A DNA stretch of 64,000 bases from Bog-473 sp963788585 (GTDB lineage: Bacteria > Actinomycetota > Acidimicrobiia > Acidimicrobiales > RAAP-2). This document shows, in pieces, positions 1-9,177 of the stretch. A program made the translations under genes and the position numbers. Location: the NCBI GenBank assembly GCA_963788585.1, contig CAWBHA010000003.1:2046001-2110000 (forward strand), given 5' to 3'. Each line of letters opens with the position of its first letter. Position 1 is the first letter of the stretch. The notes under the pieces were generated by a model, which did not search any database, was not told the origin of the DNA, and worked only from the letters and a program-made list of their open reading frames with translations.

Positions 1-432
1 CCACGGAGTGTGCATGTAGTCGGGGGTCCATTCACCTGTCAGGCTGCCAGGCGGACGCGGGAACCAGTCGTGGTAGAGGGAGCAGTCCCGTGCCCCGAAC
101 GGGCGAGCGACGTACCGGCCGAAAAAGTGTCGCTCCTTGTGGATGTCGTTGCGCGAGAACACGTCGGGGTGCGCGCAGAGAGCCTCGTACCACCAGGTCG
201 TGCCGGCTTTTTGGGCTCCAATACCCACGAAGTCGGGTGGTCCGGTTACTTCCCCGCTTCCCGCTGACGGTGGCGTGGGGTCGAAGCCATCCTCCCACGG
301 CGCGTACTTGCCGAAGGCGTGAAGGATCGATCGCCGAGCCGTTGCCGGCAATTTTGCGAAGGCGGGTACAGCGATCCGCCGCACACCGCGTAACTCGTCC
401 CGTTGGTGGTCGCCCTCTCGCGGCGTCGTCAT
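1..432 (-). CDS. Sulfotransferase, C-terminus cut by window edge
   Basis: Only the first 144 residues are in the window; the frame is still open at base 1. Residues 70-80 carry the 5'-phosphosulfate-binding loop of PAPS-dependent sulfotransferases (GIGAQKAGTTW), followed by a YEAL helix and an HKERHFF segment, all typical of the Sulfotransfer_1/3 families. The enzyme would move sulfate from PAPS to a hydroxyl of a glycan or lipid. The ATG at 432 lies 22 bases after the stop of the deacetylase gene and a GTG sits just upstream at 435; no clear Shine-Dalgarno decides between them. About the first 60 residues are a basic, proline-rich lead-in outside the core domain. The acceptor cannot be told from sequence. 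Confidence 0.82.
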   Translation of the reverse strand, partial: MTTPREGDHQRDELRGVRRIAVPAFAKLPATARRSILHAFGKYAPWEDGFDPTPPSAGSGEVTGPPDFVGIGAQKAGTTWWYEALCAHPDVFSRNDIHKERHFFGRYVARPFGARDCSLYHDWFPRPPGSLTGEWTPDYMHTPW

Positions 433-454
433 CACCGTGGACAGACCCTGACCA

Positions 455-1465
455 TTACTCGGGATCGCTGGTCCGACCTTGTGCGGCCGCTGCCACCGTC
501 GCCGACACGTCGCTCATGGTCAGTGACTGCATGCCCTCCGCCACGGCTAGCCGGTCGAACTCGTCGAGCACCTGTTCGAGCACCGCGAAATTCTCGCGCT
601 GGTGCTGGGAAAAATTGTGGGGGTGCCACCACAGATGGAAGATGCGCCCGTGCTGAGCCGCATGTCGAAGGCCGGAGCGCAGCCGAGCGACGCGGAGGGG
701 TTCGAGCCGCTTTCGGGCGGGGTCGTACGGACGCAAGAACGCGCTGGCCGGCACGTCGCAGAGGCCCGACACGCGCAGGACGTCGCTCCACCCCGTCGTC
801 GGAGGTGGCGAGATTCCGATATACGTGTCGGCCAATCTGGCCCCGCGATGGAGAAGGCTCTCGTCACCCGCCCGGTGAGCTCGATGGCCCCATGCCCGTT
901 GGGGGCCGCGGATGCAGGTGAACCCCAGATCGAGGACCGCTTTCGCGTAGACGGGGTTCCACTGGTTACGGGGCAGCACCAGACTGGTCAGCGCCAGGCC
1001 GCGGCGGAGCGCAATGGCCTGGGCCGCTGCGAGATCCGCCCGGAACGTTGCCTCGTTCTGTCCGGCTTCGAGGCAGTAGTAGTGCGAGAACGTGTGTGAC
1101 CCCACTTCCTGCCCGTCGCCGCCGCTGATCAGCTCGACGAGCGAGCCGGCCAGGTGCTCGGGGTCACGCTCCTCGTCGACTCCGACCGCCTCGAGATAGG
1201 GATCGAGCTCTCCGCGTCGGTACGCCGGACGCTCGCCCGGTAGGTAGGCATCGAGCTCGTCACGGGTCGATGCGAAGAGGAAGCCAACGGTCGCCCAGGT
1301 GGCACGGATCTGCCTTCGCGTGAACACGTCGAGCAAGTCCCGTACCGCCTTGCGGGCCTCTGGAAGGCGACCGAAGAGGGCATCGTCCGGCGTGACGTGG
1401 TCACGTATTCCCCAGTGCAGCTCGAAGTCCAGCGAGATCACCAGGGCTCCGGGCCGGTCTGCCAT
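455..1465 (-). CDS. Polysaccharide deacetylase family protein (NodB-like)
   Basis: 336 residues from the ATG at 1465. That ATG is preferred over the ATG 15 bases upstream because a purine-rich GGAGGGGTGAGC directly precedes it. The N-terminal SLDFE (residues 11-15) matches the first metal/catalytic acidic motif of NodB-homology deacetylases, and GSHTFSH (122-128) matches the H-(S/T)-xx-H zinc motif. LWWHPHNF near the C-terminus resembles the late conserved His motif. The family hydrolyses N- or O-acetyl groups on sugars, using a divalent metal. No signal peptide is visible, so it may act in the cytoplasm on precursors, like the PuuE/WbmS-type branch. It is first read after the formyltransferase group and is followed closely by the sulfotransferase, so a modification role fits. 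Confidence 0.85.
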   Translation of the reverse strand: MADRPGALVISLDFELHWGIRDHVTPDDALFGRLPEARKAVRDLLDVFTRRQIRATWATVGFLFASTRDELDAYLPGERPAYRRGELDPYLEAVGVDEERDPEHLAGSLVELISGGDGQEVGSHTFSHYYCLEAGQNEATFRADLAAAQAIALRRGLALTSLVLPRNQWNPVYAKAVLDLGFTCIRGPQRAWGHRAHRAGDESLLHRGARLADTYIGISPPPTTGWSDVLRVSGLCDVPASAFLRPYDPARKRLEPLRVARLRSGLRHAAQHGRIFHLWWHPHNFSQHQRENFAVLEQVLDEFDRLAVAEGMQSLTMSDVSATVAAAAQGRTSDPE

Positions 1466-1613
1466 GCTCACCCCTCCCATCTCTTGTTGTGCCGATTCTC
1501 ACGCGGACGCAGGCCTGACTCGAGGCCACGCGTGACCTCGTCCTCCCTGCGGCAACACCGATGGTAGTGGACGACTCGCGCCCGAGGTCTCGGGCTGGCG
1601 ACGCGCCGAGCGT

Positions 1614-2468
1614 TCATCGCACACCGTCGCGCCAGCGACGCCACAGGTAGCCCCAAAGGGTGGGGTGGTAGTAGAGGCGCGACCCCGGTGCGACACTTGT
1701 GTGCAGTGGCTCGAGCTCCGTGCCGGACAGCAATTTGACGGTCTGGGCTCCGAGCAGCGGTAGGCCGTGCACCAGGTGCAGGTCGGGATAGGTCGCGATG
1801 GTGTCCTCATCGGAGATCGCGAAGGTGGATTGCGCGAGGACCCCCCCGGTGTCGATCCCCGGGTCAACAAGGTGAACCGTGGTGCCTACCCACTCAGGGT
1901 GTTGCTCGGCGAGCGCCCAGTAACCACCGTGCACTCCGCGGTAGCGGGGGGTGATGCCGGCGTGCATGTTCAGGACCGGGCAGTCGGCTGACGCCAACAC
2001 GCGCGCGGCGATGATGCGGGTTCCGTGCACGACGACTGCGTCTGGTCGAAGGGAGTGCAGGAGCGCGATGGTCTCGGGGTCATTGACCGAGGCCACTCGG
2101 TGGGACGCAGATCGGCGCGTTGTGTCGACCGATGCCGCACCGAGGATGGTCGCCCGCCGGCGCGCGCCCAGGCGCCGGAGGACCGGCTGCAAGAGCGCGA
2201 CGAAAAGGACCTGCCCAGCGGCGGTGAACCATCCGACGTGTCGTGCCCGTCGTCGGGCCATTTCGGCGCGGGACTGCGGATTCTCCATAATGACGACAAC
2301 GTCGGGCACGAGGGAGGCGAGATAGTTGGCCACGATGTCCGTGCTGTATCCGGGTCCAGCCAGGAGCACGACTCTTCCAGCACCTTGGCGTGGGGGCGGT
2401 ACACCCGTGACAACGTCCGGCGCCGACGGGGGATCCGAGGAGCTGGTCAGGTCGCCACCCGGAACCAT
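1614..2468 (-). CDS. Formyltransferase family protein (sugar N-formyltransferase-like)
   Basis: 284 residues from the ATG at 2468, which overlaps the 3' end of the epimerase gene by 22 bases; the frame is open far upstream but that part has no protein-like character. The catalytic Asn-x-His of the formyl_trans_N fold is seen in NMHAGITPRYRG, and the catalytic Asp in HLVDPGIDTGGVL. Family members move a formyl group from N10-formyl-THF to an amine. In a glycan locus with an amino-sugar pathway the likely substrate is a 4-amino-4-deoxy sugar nucleotide, as for VioF, WbtJ or the ArnA formyltransferase domain. It is shorter than methionyl-tRNA formyltransferase and lacks an evident tRNA-binding C-domain. 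The start is not certain. Confidence 0.78.
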   Translation of the reverse strand: MVPGGDLTSSSDPPSAPDVVTGVPPPRQGAGRVVLLAGPGYSTDIVANYLASLVPDVVVIMENPQSRAEMARRRARHVGWFTAAGQVLFVALLQPVLRRLGARRRATILGAASVDTTRRSASHRVASVNDPETIALLHSLRPDAVVVHGTRIIAARVLASADCPVLNMHAGITPRYRGVHGGYWALAEQHPEWVGTTVHLVDPGIDTGGVLAQSTFAISDEDTIATYPDLHLVHGLPLLGAQTVKLLSGTELEPLHTSVAPGSRLYYHPTLWGYLWRRWRDGVR

Positions 2469-3382
2469 GCCAGGGTGGCACGCAATCCGTCGGGAAGCGG
2501 CGTCGGCCGAACATCCGGGAAGAGCCGGCAGAGGCGCGTCCTGTCGGCCTGCGAGTGGGGCACATCGCCCGCCCGCGCCTCGACGTGATGGCGTTGCAAT
2601 TCGTGCCCTGTTGCTTCTTCGAGCAGGGCAATCAACTCCAAGAGCGAAACCCGCGATCCGTAGGCAAGGTTGACCGGCTCGGCATCGACCACGTGGCGAC
2701 GAATGGCGTCGGTGAGAACCGAGGCGACGGTCCCGACGAACGTGAAATCGCGGGTCTGCGTGCCGTCTCCGTGTACCGGCAGCGGTTTCCCGGCGAGGGC
2801 GCACGAGACAAAGGCCGGCACGACGGCCGCGTACGCATGCGAGGCCGGCTGGAGTGGTCCGAACACATTGAAGAATCGGAAAACGAGCGTCGGAAGGTCG
2901 AACGATCGGGCGTACGAGAGGGCGTACGCCTCGGTGGCGAGCTTGCTGGCCGCATAGGGGCTGACCGGCATGGGCACCATGTCCTCACGCTTTGGTAACG
3001 CAGGGTTGGCGCCGTATACCGAAGATGAGGAGGCAACGAGGACCTGGTCCGCGCCGTGACGTCGTGCCGCCTCCAAAACCATCATCGTTCCCGTGGCATT
3101 GACGTGGTGGGTAGCCATGGGATCGGCCAGGGAGCGGGGCACCGACGGGCGGGCCGCCAAGTGCACGACGGTATGGCTACCCGACATGACGCGGTCGAGG
3201 TCTTCGGCGTTCAGAATGGAGCCCTCGACGAGCTCTATGGAGGGGAAGTCTGCCAGGTTCTCTCGTGATCCCGTCGAGAGGTCATCGAGCACCACCAGCT
3301 GATCGACGAACTCCTCTCCCGCCAGCACGCGGCAGAGGTTGGCGCCGATGAATCCGGCACCGCCGGTGACGACCACCTTCAC
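2447..3382 (-). CDS. NAD-dependent epimerase/dehydratase, UDP-HexNAc 4-epimerase-like
   Basis: 311 residues from a GTG at 3382, 16 bases after the stop of the dehydrogenase gene. Starting here puts the NAD-binding TGGAGFIG at residues 6-13 as in the family; the open frame further upstream would overlap the neighbour. The catalytic Ser and Tyr/Lys are in SSSSVYG and SPYAASK. Extended SDRs of this type include GalE and WbpP/TviC, which interconvert UDP-GlcNAc and UDP-GalNAc or their uronic acids. Pairing with a WbpA/TviB-type dehydrogenase directly upstream favours a UDP-GalNAc(A)/GlcNAc(A) pathway. The exact substrate is inferred from context only. Confidence 0.85.
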   Translation of the reverse strand: MKVVVTGGAGFIGANLCRVLAGEEFVDQLVVLDDLSTGSRENLADFPSIELVEGSILNAEDLDRVMSGSHTVVHLAARPSVPRSLADPMATHHVNATGTMMVLEAARRHGADQVLVASSSSVYGANPALPKREDMVPMPVSPYAASKLATEAYALSYARSFDLPTLVFRFFNVFGPLQPASHAYAAVVPAFVSCALAGKPLPVHGDGTQTRDFTFVGTVASVLTDAIRRHVVDAEPVNLAYGSRVSLLELIALLEEATGHELQRHHVEARAGDVPHSQADRTRLCRLFPDVRPTPLPDGLRATLAWFRVAT

Positions 3383-3398
3383 CGCTGGCGTGAAACCG

Positions 3399-4664
3399 TC
3401 ACAACGATTCGACTCGCGGTCCCCGGATCCGGTTGCGGGTGTCGAGCACGTACCGTGCATGCTCCCGAACCAAGTCCATGTCGAAGTCGTCGTGGTCCGT
3501 TACCACCACGACTGCGTCGGCTTGCCCTACTTCGTCCGCAGTCAATCGGACCTGGCGCAGCGCCGTTGTTCCCGGTGTCACGTACGGGTCGGCGACCCTC
3601 ACGTCGGCACCCAGCGCCGTGAGGTTCTGCGCGATCACCACGCCGGGGGATTCCCGGATGTCCCCGGTGTTCCGCTTGTAGGCCAGTCCGAGCATGAGCA
3701 CTCGGGAACCGTTGACCGAGCGCCTGTCCCGGTTCAGGGCCAGAGTGAGCCGGGACACGACATAGTCGGGCATACGTGCGTTGATGTCGTTCGCCAGCTC
3801 GACGAACCGGAACGACTGTCCGATGCTCCTCCGCACTTCCCACGACAGGTAGCTGGGATCGATCGGCAGGCAGTGTCCCCCGACTCCGGGGCCGGGTGTG
3901 AACCGGAGATAGCCGAAGGGCTTGGTCGAGGCGGCGTCGATTGCCTCCCAGACGTCGATGCCCATGGCCTCGGCGAAGACCGCCAATTCGTTGACCAGCG
4001 CGATGTTCACGTGGCGGAAGGTGTTCTCCAAGAGCTTCGAGAGCTCGGCCTCCCGTGTGCCTGTCACGGGAACAGTGCGTTCGACCAGCCGATCGAAGAA
4101 GGCCCGTACAACGTCCAGTGACTCCTGGTCGATGCCCGAGACCACTTTGGGGGTATTGACAAAGTGCCAGGTGGCGTTGCCGGGGTCGATTCTCTCCGGG
4201 CTGTACCCAAGATGGAAGTCGTGCCCCGCCACCAGCCCTGATCCCTCCTCGAGGATGCCGGCCACCAGGCCTTCCGTCGTGCCCGGGTAGGTCGTCGATT
4301 CGAGGATGACCGTCGCCCCCGGAACGAGCGAAGCGGACAGCATCGTCGCCGCATCCGCGACATACGTGAGATTCGGCGTCCCCTCCGAGAGAGGCGTGGG
4401 GACGTCGATGACGGCCACGTCGAATCGGCGCGTGCGTTCAGGGTCGTCGGTGGGTTCGTACCGTCCGGTGGCGAGGGCCTGTGCTACCTCGTCGCTCGTC
4501 ACGTCCTCGACGTGGGACTCTCCGGAGGCCAATCGCTTTATTCGCACGACGTCGACGTCGAAGCCGACGACGTCGAAGCCTGCCTCGACCGCCCGCATGG
4601 CAACAGGGAGTCCCGCGTAGCCCTGACCCACGACCACCAGCCGGTCCCCCTTTGGCGTAGCCAT
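3399..4664 (-). CDS. UDP-N-acetyl-hexosamine 6-dehydrogenase (WbpA/TviB/WecC-type)
   Basis: 421 residues, full family length. The N-terminal NAD fold begins VVVGQGYAGLPVA (about residues 10-22). The helix with KLLENTFRHVNIALVNE and the active-site GVGGHCLPIDP with the thiolate Cys265 are typical of UDP-sugar dehydrogenases that oxidise C6 to a carboxylate with two NAD+. The VGGHCIPVDP-like motif and the GLAYKRNTGDIRESP stretch match the UDP-GlcNAc/ManNAc dehydrogenase branch rather than UDP-glucose dehydrogenase. Its ATG shares one base with the stop of the dehydratase gene (TGATG), so translation is probably coupled. Product would be UDP-GlcNAcA or UDP-ManNAcA for the polymer. Confidence 0.9.
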   Translation of the reverse strand: MATPKGDRLVVVGQGYAGLPVAMRAVEAGFDVVGFDVDVVRIKRLASGESHVEDVTSDEVAQALATGRYEPTDDPERTRRFDVAVIDVPTPLSEGTPNLTYVADAATMLSASLVPGATVILESTTYPGTTEGLVAGILEEGSGLVAGHDFHLGYSPERIDPGNATWHFVNTPKVVSGIDQESLDVVRAFFDRLVERTVPVTGTREAELSKLLENTFRHVNIALVNELAVFAEAMGIDVWEAIDAASTKPFGYLRFTPGPGVGGHCLPIDPSYLSWEVRRSIGQSFRFVELANDINARMPDYVVSRLTLALNRDRRSVNGSRVLMLGLAYKRNTGDIRESPGVVIAQNLTALGADVRVADPYVTPGTTALRQVRLTADEVGQADAVVVVTDHDDFDMDLVREHARYVLDTRNRIRGPRVESL

Positions 4665-6703
4665 CAGGTACCGGCAGGTTCGGGCTTGAAGTCCGCCGAC
4701 CCGCGGCGGTGGTGCGCAGTCGAATGTTGCTTCGTATGGTTCTCGTCGGCCGCCGCCGCGGGAGACGCGGGTCCGGATGGCTCGCCCTCGTGGGCGACTC
4801 CGGCGATGGCAAAGAGAAGTTGGCGCACCCTGCCCGAGTCACCTCGGTGCATGGCCTCGCCGAGTTGACCGAGACACGAGTCAAACCACGCCTGCGGCGC
4901 CGTGATGGGCAGCAGCCGCGAGATGGACGGGTGTTCGGTCTCCCAGACCTCTTCGTCCGACTCGCGGAGATCCTCTGCAAGTTTCTCGCCGGGGCGGATA
5001 CCGATGACCTTGATCGGGATGTCCACGTCGACCTGGCCACCCGAGAGCTGGATCATCCGACGGGCGAGATCGATGATGGGGACCGGTTCTCCCATCTCGA
5101 GCATGAAGATGTCTCGGCCCTCTGACAGCAGTGACGCCTGGAGCACGAGTTGCACCGCCTCTTCGACGCTCATGAAGAACCTGGTCATCCTGGGGTCGGT
5201 GACCGTGACGGGACCGCCGGCCTTGATCTGGCGGGCGAAGGTCGGAATGACGCTGCCCCGGCTCCCCAGTACGTTGCCGAACCTCACGGCGCAGTACGCG
5301 CCGCCGTGTGGAGACCGATTCAACAGGACCTGTTCGGCCGCCCGCTTGGATGCCCCCATGACGCTCGACGGCCGCACCGCCTTGTCGGACGAGATCAGCA
5401 AGAACCGCGTCACGCCGACTGCGGCCGACGCGTCGATCACGTTGAGCGTCCCGAACACGTTGGTGCGAGCCGCCTCGATCGGGTGCTCCTCGAGAACGGG
5501 AACATGCTTGTGCGCAGCCGTGTGGAGCACGACATCGGGGCGGTACCGCTCGAAGACCTCGAAGAGTGTCTCACGGTCGTTGATGTCGACCAGGGCCTGG
5601 TGGCAGGGCCCGTCGAGGACGGACGCGGTGTCGTGAAGGTGGGTTTCGTCGTGGTCGAGCAGGATCAGCTGGGCGGGTGCGAACCCGGCGACCTGGCGGC
5701 AGATTTCCGAACCGATAGAGCCACCGGCGCCGGTGACCAGCACCCGGTGTGACTCGAGTGACATGCGCACCCCGTCGAGGTCGGTCGCGACCGGCGTACG
5801 GCCCAAGAGGTCCTCGATGCTCGGCTCACGTGCCCGTCTGATCGCGAACATGCCGGTGCGACCCGTGACCACGTCGTGCACAGTGGGCAGGACCTTCATG
5901 GTGATGCCGGCCGCCTCGGTCGTGTGGAGCACGTCGGCGATCATCTCCGGCGACGCGTCGGGTATGGCGAGGAGCACCTCCTGGAGCATGTAGCGGCTCG
6001 TCGCGGCCGGGAGGTCTCTGATGCTGCCGACGATGGGCACTCCGATGAGCGACATCCCGTGCACCGATGTGTCGTCGTCGAACACGGCGACCGGGATCAG
6101 TCCGGCGTCGGGATGACGGATCATCTCGCGCACTGCCGACGCCGCAGCATCGCGACTCCCAACGATCGCAACACGCAACCCACTGCCTCGAGACCCGCGC
6201 TGCCAGGCAAAGATGCGCGACTGGAAACGGATCAAGCTCATGCCGAGGGTGGCCAGGATCAAGCCGAACACAACCACTTGGGTGTGCACCACCTGATAAC
6301 CGGCCAGTCGGATGATCGTGTAGATGACCAAGAGGACTGTGGCAACCGTTCCGCTCGAGAGAATCATCTGACGGGCTTCTTCGAGGCCGGCATGACGCCA
6401 CATCCGCCCGTACAGGCCGTAGATCTGATTACAGATAAGGGTCACGATCATGACGATGAGTACGAAGAGCTCGAAGTGCCAGCCGTATGCAGTCGGGGCG
6501 ACATTGCGCCAGTAGAAGACTTCGGCCGCGCTGTACGCCGCAATGACGCACGCGGCGTCGAGCACCATGAAGAGGAGCTGGGCGCGCACCCGGCTGGCCA
6601 GAACGGGGATCCTGTGGGAAAGACTCGTTGAGAAGCCCTCCGCGCGCGTGCCCGAAGTCGCCACAGGCTCCACACCACCCCGATCGGCCGCGGGATCCGT
6701 CAT
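4664..6703 (-). CDS. Membrane-bound nucleotide-sugar 4,6-dehydratase (CapD/WbpM/PglF family)
   Basis: 679 residues from the ATG at 6703, preceded by GGGGGTGA; an ATG 75 bases upstream lacks a site. Four membrane helices lie in residues about 40-155, then a CoA-binding-like domain (RVAIVGSRDAAAS, about 177-190), then an SDR domain starting VLVTGAGGSIGS (321-332). Catalytic elements are SSDK (438-441) and MGASK (449-453), the WbpM-type arrangement where Met replaces the usual SDR Tyr. The family makes UDP-4-keto-6-deoxy-GlcNAc, the first step to bacillosamine, QuiNAc or FucNAc. The aminotransferase and GNAT genes that could follow it in the pathway are 20 kb away. It heads the minus-strand group ending at the left edge. 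Confidence 0.9.
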   Translation of the reverse strand: MTDPAADRGGVEPVATSGTRAEGFSTSLSHRIPVLASRVRAQLLFMVLDAACVIAAYSAAEVFYWRNVAPTAYGWHFELFVLIVMIVTLICNQIYGLYGRMWRHAGLEEARQMILSSGTVATVLLVIYTIIRLAGYQVVHTQVVVFGLILATLGMSLIRFQSRIFAWQRGSRGSGLRVAIVGSRDAAASAVREMIRHPDAGLIPVAVFDDDTSVHGMSLIGVPIVGSIRDLPAATSRYMLQEVLLAIPDASPEMIADVLHTTEAAGITMKVLPTVHDVVTGRTGMFAIRRAREPSIEDLLGRTPVATDLDGVRMSLESHRVLVTGAGGSIGSEICRQVAGFAPAQLILLDHDETHLHDTASVLDGPCHQALVDINDRETLFEVFERYRPDVVLHTAAHKHVPVLEEHPIEAARTNVFGTLNVIDASAAVGVTRFLLISSDKAVRPSSVMGASKRAAEQVLLNRSPHGGAYCAVRFGNVLGSRGSVIPTFARQIKAGGPVTVTDPRMTRFFMSVEEAVQLVLQASLLSEGRDIFMLEMGEPVPIIDLARRMIQLSGGQVDVDIPIKVIGIRPGEKLAEDLRESDEEVWETEHPSISRLLPITAPQAWFDSCLGQLGEAMHRGDSGRVRQLLFAIAGVAHEGEPSGPASPAAAADENHTKQHSTAHHRRGSADFKPEPAGT

Positions 6704-7298
6704 CGCGTCACCCCCGTAGGCGGCCGAAGAGCGGAACACTGCCGTCGCGCCAAAGCGTTGCCCTCCATCCATGTCCACATGATGGCCCCAACCCCTCGTG
6801 ATTTACCGAAGCTCCTGTCGCCGAAACAGATGATTCGCTTCCCCGCCTCTCGAGATCCCAAGGAATCTAGCCCAGCGCTTCGCCATCTGTATTTTTGTCG
6901 ACGACGGCCTCGATCCACAATGCCCTCGAATTGCGTGTCGGTGTCGGCCTCGCCGCTCGGTGGCAGCTCGCCGGCGATCCCCGGGCGGTGTGGACGCCGA
7001 ATCTCGCCCCGCTGAGGAGCCGGCGCCACTGCAGGCCGGGAGTCGGCCCCGCGCCGTTCTGGCCTCCGCCCGGGCCGGCGAGTTGTGGGCGCATTGTCCC
7101 GGTTCGGTTCGGTCGGCTCTATTTTCGAGGGTGGGGCGCTGTCAGGATCCTCTAGGAGGGGAGGGGTAGCGCGGTTTTCCCAAACCCCCTGCAACGCCGG
7201 TGTACACCAGCTGACGATGTTTGGCGGGGATGCCAGGCTGGTATTTTTACGTGGCCATCGGCGTACCGCTGGTTGCGCTTCTCAGGGCGGGAGGAATG
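6704..7298. other. Divergent intergenic region, about 595 bp
   Basis: This lies between the divergent dehydratase and Wzz-like genes and must hold promoters for both. No convincing open frame with a ribosome site was found. A 10-base palindrome GGTGTACACC sits at 7199-7208, about 90 bases upstream of the plus-strand gene. A possible minus-strand -10 box (TAGATT type) lies near 6868. None of this is strong enough to call a promoter. Confidence 0.5.
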
Positions 7299-8321
7299 AT
7301 GGAACTTAGCGACTACTGGTCTGCCTTGGTCCGTGGGTGGTGGCTGATCGCCCTCTTCGGCCTCGTCGGCCTCGCCGTTCCCTTGCTCCTGGCCGCCCCC
7401 CCGAAGGGTCACGTCTACGTCCACTACCAGTCCACATCCGTCATCGGGTCGCCACCCACCTCGAGCAATAGCTCGAGTCTCCTTGGCGGGGGGATCACCA
7501 TCGGCCAGATCCTGTACTACGCCAGCACCGACGGCGTCATGACCGAGACCAGCCGTCTTTCCGGCCTCAACGAGACGTTGCCGGAGGTACGGGAACAGGT
7601 CGTTCTCACCGTGCCCGGGAGCGGGAACTCGGGGCAGAGCGATACCTCTCAGAACGGCGTGGTCGACGTCACCGCCGTCGGCGCGACTGCCGCGAATGCG
7701 CTCGCCCTCGACAAGGGTTTCATCGACGCAATCAACAGCTACACGAATTCCCAGGCGACGGGCGCGCTCACCGGCCAGGAACAGCAGACAGAGGCGACGC
7801 TGGCCACCGTCATGACCGACATTGCCACCAACCATCTGGCCCCTGGCCTCAGCGTCGCGGCTCTCGAAGTGCAGGTGAACGCCCTGCAGAACTACCTGGC
7901 GACTCTGGTGATCCAGCAACCGGGATCAGGCCTCCAGGTGGTACAAGCGCCCTCGGCCGTGTCCACGACCGCGGTGGTCTCGGGCACCCCCACTGTCGTC
8001 GACAATCGCACGGTGCGTGCCGCGGTCGGGCTGGTGGTCGGCTTGGTCCTGGGCGCACTGGCGGCTCTGGCGCTGTGGCTTCTGGACAGGCGCCTCAAGA
8101 CGGCGAAACGGGCCCAGGTGGCCTTGGGCTATCCGGTCGTCGCCGAGATCCCCTTCGAAGCGAGCGATTCGACCGAGGCCTATCGCATGCTCTGGGTGAC
8201 GGTCTTCCGCGAGCCCCTGCCTCTTCCGCCGGTGGAGCAGACCGAACGGTGGTACGAGGGGGAGGACCCGGTGATCGACCACGGCGTCGGGAGCCGGTCC
8301 GGCCAGGCGGGGAGGTCATGA
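7299..8321 (+). CDS. Wzz/CapA-like polysaccharide chain-length / export membrane protein
   Basis: 340 residues from the second of two adjacent ATGs; GGGAGGA leaves better spacing to 7299 than to 7296. One membrane helix lies near residues 12-31 and another near 236-262 (LVVGLVLGALAALALWLL followed by DRR), with an outside domain of about 200 residues between them. That is the polysaccharide co-polymerase layout of Wzz, YveK and CapA. The short cytosolic tail has no kinase domain. The partner ATPase starts within its stop codon (ATGA), as in the two-gene CapA/CapB arrangement. It would control polymer length or assembly of the export complex. Confidence 0.75.
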   Translation: MELSDYWSALVRGWWLIALFGLVGLAVPLLLAAPPKGHVYVHYQSTSVIGSPPTSSNSSSLLGGGITIGQILYYASTDGVMTETSRLSGLNETLPEVREQVVLTVPGSGNSGQSDTSQNGVVDVTAVGATAANALALDKGFIDAINSYTNSQATGALTGQEQQTEATLATVMTDIATNHLAPGLSVAALEVQVNALQNYLATLVIQQPGSGLQVVQAPSAVSTTAVVSGTPTVVDNRTVRAAVGLVVGLVLGALAALALWLLDRRLKTAKRAQVALGYPVVAEIPFEASDSTEAYRMLWVTVFREPLPLPPVEQTERWYEGEDPVIDHGVGSRSGQAGRS

Positions 8322-9129
8322 GCGACCCCGTCACCCAGCCACCGCTCGATCGGCGTCCGGCCCGGCACTCGGACCGCCGAGTGGTGATGGTCGTCAGCGC
8401 GGGAACGGAGATGTCCCTGGCAGACGTGGTCACCAATCTGGCCACCGTCTGCGCAGAAGTCGGTCAGCGGGTCGCGCTCGTCAGCACGGCCGGCCTTGCC
8501 TCTCCCGGAGGAGACTCTGAACTGCCACAACCGACGCCATTGCCGTGGGCGCACTGGCCGACCCCCGGGAACGGCGCCGCGCTTCCGATCGAGGACGAGC
8601 GGGCTCGTCTCCTCACGGGGTCCTTGAACCCGACCGACGTCGAGCGTCTGCTCGGGGAAACCGGTGTCCCGGGGGTCTCGCTCTAGACCTGCGGTACTTC
8701 GTCGGACACCCCGCCCAGGTCGTGATCCGCGTCCCGGAGGTGCTCGCCGCGCTCCGCCAGGTCGTGGACGTGGTGTTCCTCGAGGTTCCCTCCTATCTCT
8801 CCGTACACCACGGGGCAGGGCTGACACCGCTGGCCGACGTGGTGCTTGTCGTGGCCGAACGAGAGACCACGACCGTCGGTGAGATGAAAAAGATCAGTGC
8901 GGCGCTGGGGCATCTGGGGGCACCGGTCGTCGGTATGGCCCTCACCGACGGGGGCATCGAATTCTATGACTGGGGTCGTGTCGACGCCGAGCTCGAATCC
9001 GGCAACGAGCGACCGGGTCACGCGCTTGACCCGACGGAACAGATACCAATCTCCGAGTCCTCTGCCGTCGGTCCTGTATCGCCGTTCGAGGAGTTCTCCG
9101 TGGTCGAGCAGACACCCCGGGAGAGCTGA
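8318..9129 (+). pseudogene. CpsD/ParA-like ATPase with degenerate P-loop, frame broken near 8,675
   Basis: The ATG overlaps the stop of the Wzz-like gene. The first frame gives about 120 residues and stops at 8686; a second frame open to 9129 continues the same fold with LDLRYFVGHPAQ and then VVDVVFLEVPS. Adding one base in the G5 run at 8671-8675 joins them. Aligned by eye with CpsD/CapB tyrosine kinases, the Walker A region reads VVSAGTEMSLADVVTNLA where a GEGKTT-type loop is expected, and the Walker B Asp is replaced in FLEVPS. So even if the frame is an artefact, ATP binding is doubtful; it may be a pseudo-kinase partner of the Wzz-like protein. A tail of about 40 acidic residues has no clear Tyr cluster. 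Confidence 0.62.
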
Positions 9130-9177
9130 GCGAGCGGGCCCGGCAAGCCCGAGGCCCAGTGGACGGCCGCCCGCCCG

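Noticed and set aside
2469..2804. Long N-terminal extension of the formyltransferase frame
   Set aside because: It overlaps the epimerase gene and is Arg/Pro-rich without family likeness; the ATG at 2468 fits better.
7199..7208. GGTGTACACC palindrome, also at 60181-60190 upstream of another gene
   Set aside because: A further copy lies inside coding sequence near 53351 and near-copies occur elsewhere, so a shared operator is not well supported.
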